This document shows positions 1 through 5,162 of a stretch of DNA of 10,560 nucleotides, piece by piece. A model generated the notes under the pieces. The model was given only the letters and a program-made list of their open reading frames with translations, ran no database searches and was not told the DNA's origin. Within the stretch, counting starts at the first letter, position 1; every line of letters begins with the position of its first letter. Source of the DNA: an uncultured Candidatus Saccharibacteria bacterium. GTDB lineage: Bacteria; Patescibacteria; Saccharimonadia; Saccharimonadales; UBA6022. The stretch is taken from the NCBI GenBank assembly GCA_946886125.1, contig CAMPHY010000022.1, positions 1 through 10,560 on the forward strand. Reading direction: 5' to 3'. The translations under genes and the position numbers were made by a program.

Positions 1-83
1 AGAAGACATTCTGTAACAATACTGGCTATAATGATCGGGGTATTATTTGTTTTACGACGTGTATTTTTGCTACGAGAAGCCAT
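1..83 (-). CDS. Possible partial CDS, N-terminus of an unrecognised membrane protein
   Basis: An open frame runs off the left edge. Read on the minus strand from ATG at 83 it starts MASRSKNTRRKTNNTPIIIA, a basic, polar N-terminus followed by a hydrophobic stretch, as in a small membrane or exported protein. An earlier in-frame ATG lies 18 bases upstream (MYYAYDMASR...). No convincing Shine-Dalgarno is visible before either start. Only 27 codons are in view, so no family can be named and the frame may be fortuitous. Confidence 0.3.
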   Translation of the reverse strand, partial: MASRSKNTRRKTNNTPIIIASIVTECL

Positions 84-171
84 ATCATAAGCATAATACA
101 TTCCATCATGCTTAAGCAACTTATTAAATTAATTTGTATAAAGATATGCACACACTCCTCAAAATGTAGGC

Positions 172-181
172 GTATCGTTAT
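172..181 (+). repeat. Left copy of 10-base inverted repeat flanking the surface-gene cassette
   Basis: GTATCGTTAT here is the exact reverse complement of ATAACGATAC at 2509-2518. The pair encloses the surface-protein gene together with its promoter and terminator. Ten bases could match by chance in regions of this size, but the placement just outside both regulatory ends is suggestive. Confidence 0.45.
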
Positions 182-261
182 AAAAAAGGATGCAGGAGGC
201 ACCGATGAGAGAATATAGCTGGTTTGCTATTCCTCAATCACCGGTGCACTCCGTGCGGTCC
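182..261 (-). terminator. Intrinsic terminator of the surface-protein gene
   Basis: A long imperfect hairpin spans 188-261 just after the stop codon of the surface-protein gene. The arms GCACCG...CGGTGC and GCTAT.../...ATAGC enclose a short loop near 220-226, and the outer GGA/TCC pairs extend the base. On the minus strand the stem is followed directly by six T (plus 182-187). No matching T-run exists on the plus-strand side, so it works for the leftward gene only. Confidence 0.8.
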
Positions 262-270
262 TAATCAGTA

Positions 271-2289
271 TTACTCGGACTTGCGTCCCGCAAGCCTATG
301 CGTTGCAGCCCCGAGAATCAGCAGCATGCCAAGACCCATGAGACCAGGTGCAAGCACTGAACTCGAGTCGGCGGTCACCGCACCCTGAACGTTATGTCCG
401 CGACCACTGGTCATCGGCTTCACGTCCTTGGATTCAGCCTGCTTGTTGTCCGACCTCTCGTCGTCCTTGCCGTCCTTTGCCGGATCCTCATCGTCCTTCA
501 CAGGATTCTCGGGATTGGTCGGCTTCGGATCAGCTGGATCCTTCGGGTCCTCTGGCTGAGGATCCTTCGGGTCTTCCGGCTGAGGCTTGGGGTCTGCGGG
601 GTCCTTCGGATCCTCTGGCTGAGGATCCTTCGGGTCTTCCGGCTCTGGCTTCGGCTCGGGATCCTTGGGATCCTCAGGCTTCGGCTCATCATCAACATCC
701 TTGCAGTTGTTGTCGATGAATTCTTGCGCGCCCTCACCGTTGTTCAGGCCGTCGAAGTTGCGGTACTTGCCCATGTCACGGTCCCTGCCCTGCGTCTCTG
801 TCGAGAACGCTGGAACAACGTCACCCTTACCCTCATCCACACCTTGATGGGTATGGTGACCAGCCTGGTAGAACCCGTTGGGATCCGTCGTCAGTGGTCG
901 ATACGAGCCGTTGCCCGTCAGGTGACAGAACGTCACCTTGTCGACCACGTTGTTCGGATACTTTGGAGTATCAGTGTACTCGTCACCCGGGTTTGGCTCA
1001 CCATGGGGTGGTGGCACAAAGACTGCGATCGTGCCGTCAGCGAGCACCTTGCCCGGTCCGCTTTCGTCATACGCGCGTACCGTCACAAAGCCCGACTCAT
1101 CGACTGGTATCGTGACTGTCTCCCCTGCGGGCACATCCACGACCTCCCCGATATCATTGACGACAGCTTGCACCTGGACCAGCTGGTCGCTATTGTTCAC
1201 AACCACCACAGCACCCGTGCCGTCACCGTTATCCTCGACAGTCGCTTTCACGCTGTCGAAGGGGTCTGGTGCAGGCTCGGATGCCTTGACTTCTCCGTTC
1301 ACGAATATTTCACGTGGACCGTTCTGGTCATACGCTTGAACGATGACGGAACCTGGTTCGTTGACATCATAGGGAATCGTGGTTTGTGCGGGCACATCCA
1401 CGACCTCCCCGGTGCCATTGACAGTGATGTAGGCCTGAAGTGCGAAATCGCTTGCATTCACAACCGACACCACCCCAGTGCCATCACCATTGTCCACGAG
1501 GGTGGCCGACATATGGTCGAAAGGATCACATTGACGCGTAAACGTCCCTGCTTTAGCAGCGTTTGCTACAACCTCGCCCACCACTCGACCATCTCGATCG
1601 GTAATCGTGATGGTCAAGTCCTTGGGAGTACAAATGATGTACTCTTCGGTGTTGCGTGCACCCGTTGCGACCCCGCCAACCGGAAACGGAATGACATTCG
1701 AGAAGCTGTTAATAAACTTCCCGTCGCCATTGATTGTCGCCGTGTAAGGGTAGATCTCGTCAGGGGCGAAATCAACTGGAGTCGCATTGAGTGCACCGAA
1801 GCCGAAGTAGCTACCTGGATACGCCTCTGTGGAGTATTCCACCTGAGGCGCAGTTAGTTCTTCAGCTGGCGCTTCAATGATCTCCTCCTGAACCGGTGGC
1901 ACTTCTGCCGGTGGCTCAGGACCTGGCACCGTTTCTGGCACCGGCTGCTCTTCAGCAGCTGGCACAACCGTTTCGACAACCTCCTGAACGGGGGCCACCT
2001 CAACGATTGGGGCATCTGGCTCGACGACCGACTCCGGCTGAGATTCAGCTGGAGCTACGTCTTCGACCACTTCTTCGGTGGTAACCTCATCAGTGACAGA
2101 TGCGGGCTCTTCAGCCTGCACTTGTGTAACTTCGGTTGCCACCGGCTCTCCCGCTACTTCCTCAGCGGATGCGGCGGGAGCCAAAAACGAAACAAGCATC
2201 AGCATGGCCATAAAAAGCGCCATAGCCGTTGCGCCCACCTTCCGCGAGGCGTCACGCATAATAAAAACCGGATTTTTCAATCCGATCAC
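271..2289 (-). CDS. Modular exported surface protein with C-terminal membrane anchor
   Basis: The product is 672 residues. Residues 1-42 form a signal peptide (basic MRDASRKVG, hydrophobic core, APAASA cleavage site). Residues 43-148 are a Glu/Pro/Val-rich stalk. Residues about 150-254 are an unrecognised domain with two Cys. Two Ig-like beta repeats follow (about 255-338 and 342-426; shared DPFD, DNGDGTG, GEVVDVPA, AYD.(N/S)GP). Residues 450-530 carry C455-H-x-T-G, GHHTH (477-481), GDVVPAF and C529, a pattern I recall from CHATG/DIIPPF segments of actinobacterial surface proteins; its function is unknown to me. A Pro-Glu-Asp-Lys stalk (535-590) leads to a hydrophobic segment (about 646-665) and a RKSE tail. 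No LPxTG is present. The start is GTG at 2289, with AGGTGATC complementary to the 16S tail; that site is better spaced for TTG at 2280. The gene is visibly GC-richer than its neighbours. Likely an adhesin-like surface protein; family unnamed. Confidence 0.85.
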   Translation of the reverse strand: MIGLKNPVFIMRDASRKVGATAMALFMAMLMLVSFLAPAASAEEVAGEPVATEVTQVQAEEPASVTDEVTTEEVVEDVAPAESQPESVVEPDAPIVEVAPVQEVVETVVPAAEEQPVPETVPGPEPPAEVPPVQEEIIEAPAEELTAPQVEYSTEAYPGSYFGFGALNATPVDFAPDEIYPYTATINGDGKFINSFSNVIPFPVGGVATGARNTEEYIICTPKDLTITITDRDGRVVGEVVANAAKAGTFTRQCDPFDHMSATLVDNGDGTGVVSVVNASDFALQAYITVNGTGEVVDVPAQTTIPYDVNEPGSVIVQAYDQNGPREIFVNGEVKASEPAPDPFDSVKATVEDNGDGTGAVVVVNNSDQLVQVQAVVNDIGEVVDVPAGETVTIPVDESGFVTVRAYDESGPGKVLADGTIAVFVPPPHGEPNPGDEYTDTPKYPNNVVDKVTFCHLTGNGSYRPLTTDPNGFYQAGHHTHQGVDEGKGDVVPAFSTETQGRDRDMGKYRNFDGLNNGEGAQEFIDNNCKDVDDEPKPEDPKDPEPKPEPEDPKDPQPEDPKDPADPKPQPEDPKDPQPEDPKDPADPKPTNPENPVKDDEDPAKDGKDDERSDNKQAESKDVKPMTSGRGHNVQGAVTADSSSVLAPGLMGLGMLLILGAATHRLAGRKSE
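523..648 (-). repeat. Tandem 63-base repeat coding for the Pro/Glu/Asp/Lys stalk
   Basis: Two adjacent 63-base copies (586-648 and 523-585) encode 21-residue units: residues 548-568 and 569-589, both reading P(E/Q)PEDPKDPQPEDPKDPADPK. Each unit is itself built of a shorter EDPKDP motif. The copies differ at several silent positions, so the duplication is not brand new. Such Pro-rich, charged stalks span the cell wall in surface proteins and readily change length by slippage or recombination. Confidence 0.85.
1012..1527 (-). repeat. Two tandem Ig-like domain repeats inside the surface protein
   Basis: Residues about 255-338 and 342-426 align through DPFD..(S/K)AT, DNGDGTG, (V/N)N(A/N)SD, GEVVDVPA and QAYDQNGP/RAYDESGP. 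The alternating hydrophobic pattern and about 85-residue length suggest beta-sandwich modules. They are divergent at the DNA level, so the duplication is old. Confidence 0.7.
2263..2284 (-). promoter_or_regulatory. Terminator-like hairpin over the translation start of the surface gene
   Basis: On the minus strand CGGATT pairs with AATCCG across a GAAA tetraloop (plus 2269-2284) and is followed by G and TTTTT (2263-2267). It lies at codons 2-9 counted from GTG 2289 and buries the alternative TTG start at 2280. It could be a premature terminator, an initiation-control hairpin or chance. Confidence 0.4.
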
Positions 2290-2316
2290 CTACCTTCTGT
2301 TTAGACAACAATTGGA

Positions 2317-2344
2317 ATAATACTAATTAGGATATGTGAATCAA
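2317..2344 (-). promoter_or_regulatory. Promoter of the surface-protein gene
   Basis: On the minus strand a -35 TTGATT (2339-2344) and a -10 TATTAT (2317-2322) are separated by 16 bases and lie about 28 bases before the GTG start. Both hexamers fit the sigma-70 consensus well (five of six at -10, four of six at -35). Confidence 0.6.
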
Positions 2345-2376
2345 GCAGTTTCCCGCTGTCATCGCATCGGGAACCC

Positions 2377-2410
2377 CGACACATACAACGTGTCAGAAAT
2401 CTCGACACAT
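2377..2410. promoter_or_regulatory. Cluster of CGACACAT/GTGTC motifs, candidate operator
   Basis: CGACACAT occurs at 2377-2384 and again at 2403-2410, 26 bases apart. Between them GTGTC (2390-2394) forms inverted pairs with both GACAC copies. The cluster sits upstream of the surface-gene -35 element, where an activator or repressor could bind. No binding protein can be assigned. Confidence 0.3.
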
Positions 2411-2441
2411 TGCAGTAACAATAGCATTTTTATGCATTTTT

Positions 2442-2456
2442 GTAAATAGTATTTAC
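2442..2456. promoter_or_regulatory. Perfect 15-base palindrome, candidate operator
   Basis: GTAAATA and TATTTAC are perfect inverted halves around a single G. The site lies between the convergently placed HTH gene end and the surface-gene promoter region, next to a GCATTTTT direct repeat (2424-2439). It resembles a dimeric regulator site; no regulator can be named. Confidence 0.3.
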
Positions 2457-2492
2457 TTCTTTCAACTGTAATCTGTTAAAATAAAATTATAC

Positions 2493-2510
2493 GAGTTTAT
2501 CTATCGGCAT
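2493..2510 (+). repeat. Displaced 18-base copy of the ychF 5' end (left copy)
   Basis: GAGTTTATCTATCGGCAT is identical to 3139-3156, which codes for the start of YchF. Extending left, 21 of 22 bases match (2489-2510 against 3135-3156); the ATG of ychF is ACG here. At the same offset TAAAAT (2477-2482) lines up with the ychF -10 TACAAT (3123-3128). To the right the similarity stops at once. This is either a remnant of an older ychF start or one arm of an attachment-type direct repeat. Confidence 0.8.
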
Positions 2511-2518
2511 AACGATAC
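2509..2518 (-). repeat. Right copy of 10-base inverted repeat flanking the surface-gene cassette
   Basis: ATAACGATAC is the exact reverse complement of 172-181. It abuts, and overlaps by two bases, the displaced ychF 18-mer, so two separate rearrangement marks meet at one point. Locally TATCG-GCATAA-CGATA (2502-2517) also forms a small inverted repeat. Confidence 0.45.
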
Positions 2519-2590
2519 CCTGACCCAATAGCCTTTCGAGCTAAAATTGCAGATGCCAGCAACAAACCATGTATGATGTGGATACTCAGT

Positions 2591-3004
2591 TTACTGCACC
2601 TTCTTAGCCCTAAACACTTGATTTCTCATAAGTATCCGAATATCAATGACAATCATGCTGATTGTGGCAATCGCTAGTCCTATCTGCCAAATGTCATGCT
2701 GCAGGCCGAACCAACTGATGTATGTGAGTAGCGTGACAAAAAATACGATGCTAAGTTTATGCCATTTTTTAGCGCCAGCATCAGCAACTAACTTCTGCGT
2801 CACTTTATCATCTCCTTTAATCAGCTCGTCCAGCGAAACATCATACAGACTGCTGATATAGACTAAATTTTCAATGTCGGGAATGGCCTTGCCACTTTCC
2901 CATTTAGACACCGCCTGGCGTGAAATACCCAAATCTGTCGCTAGTTTTTCTTGAGTAATATTTTTGTCCTGTCGAATTTGTTGTATTCGTTTTCCAATGT
3001 TCAT
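2591..3004 (-). CDS. XRE-family HTH regulator with two membrane segments
   Basis: The product is 137 residues. Residues 1-62 are a canonical HTH_3/Cro-cI domain (TQEKLATDLGISRQAVSKWE recognition helix, then DIENLVYISSLYDVSLDELIKGD). After a short linker, two hydrophobic segments (about 83-103 and 106-126) end in a basic tail. This layout is common among small Firmicutes regulators, many near antibiotic-resistance or stress genes, whose signals are mostly unknown. AGGGG lies eight bases before the ATG. The gene is divergent from ychF and sits between the two copies of the ychF 5' repeat, so horizontal arrival from a host or neighbour bacterium is plausible. The membrane segments suggest that it senses an envelope signal or holds DNA near the membrane; that is inference. 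Its target is not shown by the sequence, though its own promoter overlaps a palindrome. Confidence 0.85.
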   Translation of the reverse strand: MNIGKRIQQIRQDKNITQEKLATDLGISRQAVSKWESGKAIPDIENLVYISSLYDVSLDELIKGDDKVTQKLVADAGAKKWHKLSIVFFVTLLTYISWFGLQHDIWQIGLAIATISMIVIDIRILMRNQVFRAKKVQ

Positions 3005-3021
3005 GGTGTACCCCTTTTAAG

Positions 3022-3039
3022 TAACTATCATGATGGTAA
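3022..3039. promoter_or_regulatory. Palindromic candidate operator in the HTH gene promoter
   Basis: AACTATCA/TGATGGTAA is an inverted repeat centred between 3030 and 3031 with six of the seven innermost pairs matching. It covers the -10 of the HTH gene (TACCAT on the minus strand, plus 3033-3038). XRE regulators often bind such sites in their own promoter, so autoregulation is likely. Confidence 0.45.
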
Positions 3040-3061
3040 TCTTTATCGGTGAATTGAACAA
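3033..3061 (-). promoter_or_regulatory. Promoter of the HTH regulator gene
   Basis: On the minus strand -35 TTGTTC (3056-3061) and -10 TACCAT (3033-3038) are separated by 17 bases and precede the SD and ATG (3004) by about 29 bases. Confidence 0.55.
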
Positions 3062-3114
3062 GAAACTAGCGGTTGCGCAACTGACGGTAGCAATATTAAT
3101 ACATTCACTACCTC

Positions 3115-3128
3115 TGTTATGGTACAAT
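3115..3128 (+). promoter_or_regulatory. Promoter of ychF, probably leaderless
   Basis: A -10 TACAAT (3123-3128) ends eight bases before the ychF ATG, so transcription would begin at or within two bases of the start codon. No Shine-Dalgarno lies before the ATG. TG-T-TATGGT (3115-3123) is an alternative extended -10 that would give a leader of only a few bases. No good -35 is seen. Confidence 0.5.
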
Positions 3129-3136
3129 GGTTACAT

Positions 3137-4213
3137 ATGAGTTTATCTATCGGCATCGTCGGCCTTCCAAACGTCGGCAAATCTACCCTATTCAACGCCC
3201 TGACAAATAATGACATCCTAGCAGCTAACTACCCATTCGCCACTATCGAGCCTAACACTGGTATCGTACCAGTGCCAGATGACCGTTTACAAAAGCTTGC
3301 CAACCTCCATAGTTCATCAAAAATCATTCCAGCCACAGTCACCTTTGTTGATATCGCCGGTTTAGTAGCGGGCGCCTCTAAGGGAGAAGGTTTAGGTAAC
3401 AAATTCCTTGCCAACATTCGAAACTGTGACGCTATTGTACACATTGTACGAGCCTTTCATAGCGGTGACGTAGTGCACGTATCAGATAAAATCGACCCAC
3501 GTGACGATATTGAAGTGATTAATACCGAACTTATTTTAGCTGACTTGCAAACAATCGAAAACCGTTTACCTAAACTGCAAAAAGAAGCAAAAGCTAAGCC
3601 AACTGCTCGTGCCGATATGGAATACCTGCAATCGCTTATTGCTCACCTTCAGGCAGGTACACCCCTCTCGCAGCTCGAAAGCCTCGATCATGAAAAGATT
3701 AGTGATCTGCACCTTCTCACTGCCAAGCCGGTAATTTATGCCTTTAACGTTGACGAAGAAACGCTCGTTGATGGAAGTAAGAAAACTGAGTTATCTGCGC
3801 TTGTCGCCCCAGCGCGAACACTTTTTGTATGCGCTAAATTGGAAGAAGAAATCAAAGGTCTTGAGGTAGAGGACGCAGCCGAATTACTTGAAAGCTACGG
3901 TGTTAAAGAAACTGGACTACTTCAAATGATTCATGCCGCATACGATACACTAGGGCTTCAAAGCTACTTGACCGCTGGACCAAAAGAAGTCCGCGCCTGG
4001 ACGATCAAACAAGGCTCCACCGCTCCACAAGCAGCTGGTGTTATTCACACTGATTTCGAACGTGGCTTTATCGCAGCTCAAGTAGTTGATTATGATGATT
4101 TAATTACCGCCGGCTCAGAAGCGGCCGCAAAAACAGCCGGTAAAATGCGCACTGAGGGTAAAGAATACGTTATGCAGCCAGGCGACGTCGTGGAATTTCG
4201 CTTTAACGTCTAA
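3137..4213 (+). CDS. ychF: YchF/Obg-family P-loop NTPase
   Basis: This is a conserved, ribosome-associated ATPase of the TRAFAC class, 358 residues from ATG 3137 and the usual length. The sequence shows the P-loop GLPNVGKST (9-17), the G3 motif DIAGLV (72-77), and NVDE (204-207), the NxxE form that in this family replaces NKxD and favours ATP. A coiled-coil-like helical region follows (about 125-190), then a C-terminal TGS domain (about 280-358; ATTI-like [22 protein letters not shown]). The frame is open seven codons further upstream, but [15 protein letters not shown] is the family start, and TACAAT sits eight bases before it. The gene is divergent from the HTH gene and convergent with the sortase-fold gene. 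Its first bases are duplicated at 2493-2510. Confidence 0.97.
   Translation: MSLSIGIVGLPNVGKSTLFNALTNNDILAANYPFATIEPNTGIVPVPDDRLQKLANLHSSSKIIPATVTFVDIAGLVAGASKGEGLGNKFLANIRNCDAIVHIVRAFHSGDVVHVSDKIDPRDDIEVINTELILADLQTIENRLPKLQKEAKAKPTARADMEYLQSLIAHLQAGTPLSQLESLDHEKISDLHLLTAKPVIYAFNVDEETLVDGSKKTELSALVAPARTLFVCAKLEEEIKGLEVEDAAELLESYGVKETGLLQMIHAAYDTLGLQSYLTAGPKEVRAWTIKQGSTAPQAAGVIHTDFERGFIAAQVVDYDDLITAGSEAAAKTAGKMRTEGKEYVMQPGDVVEFRFNV
3139..3156 (+). repeat. 18-base direct repeat, right copy inside the ychF start
   Basis: GAGTTTATCTATCGGCAT codes for the residues after the first Met of YchF (SLSIG). The identical copy lies 646 bases to the left at 2493-2510. The segment between them holds only the HTH regulator gene and its flanks. 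Confidence 0.8.
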
Positions 4214-4221
4214 ACTACAAA

Positions 4222-4273
4222 GAAAAGGGGGCGATGACGAACGAGTGTGCTACTCGATTCATCACCGCCCCTT
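4222..4273 (-). terminator. Intrinsic terminator between converging ychF and sortase-fold gene
   Basis: GGGGCG (4228-4233) pairs with CGCCCC (4266-4271); inside, ATGA/TCAT and CGAGT/ACTCG continue the stem around a GTGCT loop. On the minus strand it is followed by CTTTTCTTT, a good T-tract for the leftward gene. On the plus strand only two T follow, so it may stop ychF transcripts less well. Confidence 0.8.
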
Positions 4274-4293
4274 GCGGGCAGATACAACCATGC

Positions 4294-5076
4294 TTACTTT
4301 ACAGGAGCTGCCGAAATCACAATGTTCTCGCCGCGTAGATCACCCATATGACTACTTATGATGTAGAGATGACCTGGGCGTGTTGACCATAGATCATGAC
4401 TCTTAAGCGTAGGCTTTGGGTGAACAAACACATCATCGACCTGATAGTTTAACTGGCCATTGAGTGTTGTTAGCTCAATCCGATCACCTACTCTCACCTG
4501 GCTACTTAAACGATTAAATTGCCATTCTTGCATACCATTGCTGTGGCCAACAAGATACGTGGTATCGGTTGACCCACCACCGGGCTTACCGTAATTAGTG
4601 CACCAATAGGCAGCATCATATTCCGGCGGATTGATATGCTCAACACACCCCATTGGATGTACGACCACATCAATATTCGCCGCTGGAATAGCAAGCTGGA
4701 CTGGTGCAGCCGCAGACGGAACCGAGGGAGTTTTTGAAGACTCAATCGGTGCGGGTGTATTACTCGGCGCATCAGTCGGAGCTACACTGGGCGATGGCGT
4801 TGGTGTGACATCACCCGGGGCCACTGTTGGCGGCACCTGAGTTGGACTCACCGAGCTGAGAGAGCTTGGAGACGGAGTCGTCGAAACTTCAGTCGACGGC
4901 CGAATCGTTGGCACACTAGTTGGCGAAGAAGTAGACGGCGAAGTATGGAACTCCGATCGTATTGCTTCAGCATTGCTCGTAAACAAAGCACTGGCGCCAA
5001 AGAGTATCGCGAGAAGCCCCACGATAAGTGCCATTGAACGGACGCGTCGTCCGCTATTGCTATTAACGTGTTTCAC
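4294..5076 (-). CDS. Class F-like sortase-fold protein with Cys-to-Ser at the active site
   Basis: I place the start at GTG 5076 (260 residues): AAGGAG lies eight bases before it, whereas the upstream GTG at 5085 overlaps that SD. Residues about 15-33 are an N-terminal membrane anchor, 44-122 a Ser/Thr/Pro linker, and 126-260 a sortase beta-barrel (IPAANIDVVVHPMG, YLVGHSNG, then LYIISSHMG...RGENIVISAAPV). The catalytic His is H178 and the Arg is R248, but the position matching the TC of LTLVTC in class F sortases reads Ser-Ser, with S242 (AGT, plus 4351-4353) in place of the nucleophilic Cys. The only two Cys, 144 and 159, lie before the His and could form a disulfide. It is either a non-catalytic sortase-like protein or an unusual serine form. 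The gene follows tlyA with an 86-base gap and ends at an intrinsic terminator. Confidence 0.8.
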   Translation of the reverse strand: MKHVNSNSGRRVRSMALIVGLLAILFGASALFTSNAEAIRSEFHTSPSTSSPTSVPTIRPSTEVSTTPSPSSLSSVSPTQVPPTVAPGDVTPTPSPSVAPTDAPSNTPAPIESSKTPSVPSAAAPVQLAIPAANIDVVVHPMGCVEHINPPEYDAAYWCTNYGKPGGGSTDTTYLVGHSNGMQEWQFNRLSSQVRVGDRIELTTLNGQLNYQVDDVFVHPKPTLKSHDLWSTRPGHLYIISSHMGDLRGENIVISAAPVK

Positions 5077-5139
5077 TTCCCACACTCCTTACGCATGGTT
5101 GAAATTAAAAGGACAAGGACTTTCTGACCTAGCAATACT

Positions 5140-5156
5140 TTAACATAAACTTAACA
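5140..5156. promoter_or_regulatory. Tandem TTAACA motif, possible response-regulator site
   Basis: TTAACA occurs at 5140-5145 and 5151-5156, exactly 11 bases apart (one helical turn). This is the layout of OmpR/PhoB-type binding sites, such as the Bacillus Pho box. It lies in the tlyA to sortase gap. On the minus strand TTGTTA with a downstream TGCTAG could be a weak promoter at the same place. No regulator gene is in the window. Confidence 0.3.
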
Positions 5157-5162
5157 AAATGT

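Larger units (their letters stand above)
84..270. other. Intergenic stretch left of the surface-protein gene
   Basis: This holds the terminator hairpin (182-261) and the left copy of a 10-base inverted repeat (172-181). The AT-rich remainder (84-170) shows no RNA gene; a poor promoter-like TTGCTT...TATTAT could serve the partial gene at the left edge on the minus strand. Confidence 0.4.

Noticed and set aside
353..400. Classical LPxTG sorting signal at the C-terminus of the surface protein
   Set aside because: The stretch before the membrane segment reads KPMTSGRGHNV with no LPxTG or close variant, so sortase anchoring cannot be claimed from sequence.
394..1857. Long plus-strand open frame (487 codons) opposite the surface-protein gene
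   Set aside because: It is the complement of a GC-rich, repeat-containing gene. Its translation is Leu/Arg/Ile/His-rich with no domain or SD, while the minus frame has a signal peptide, repeats, an anchor, a promoter and a terminator.
3119..3136. Upstream ATG extending YchF by seven residues
   Set aside because: The extension would start inside the promoter region and is not part of the family; [15 protein letters not shown] matches the known YchF start.
2493..3156. Insertion sequence between the two 18-base repeats
   Set aside because: No transposase and no terminal inverted repeats are seen, and 18 bases is longer than most target duplications.
5077..5085. GTG at 5085 as start of the sortase-fold protein
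   Set aside because: It overlaps the AAGGAG ribosome site; GTG at 5076 has ideal spacing.
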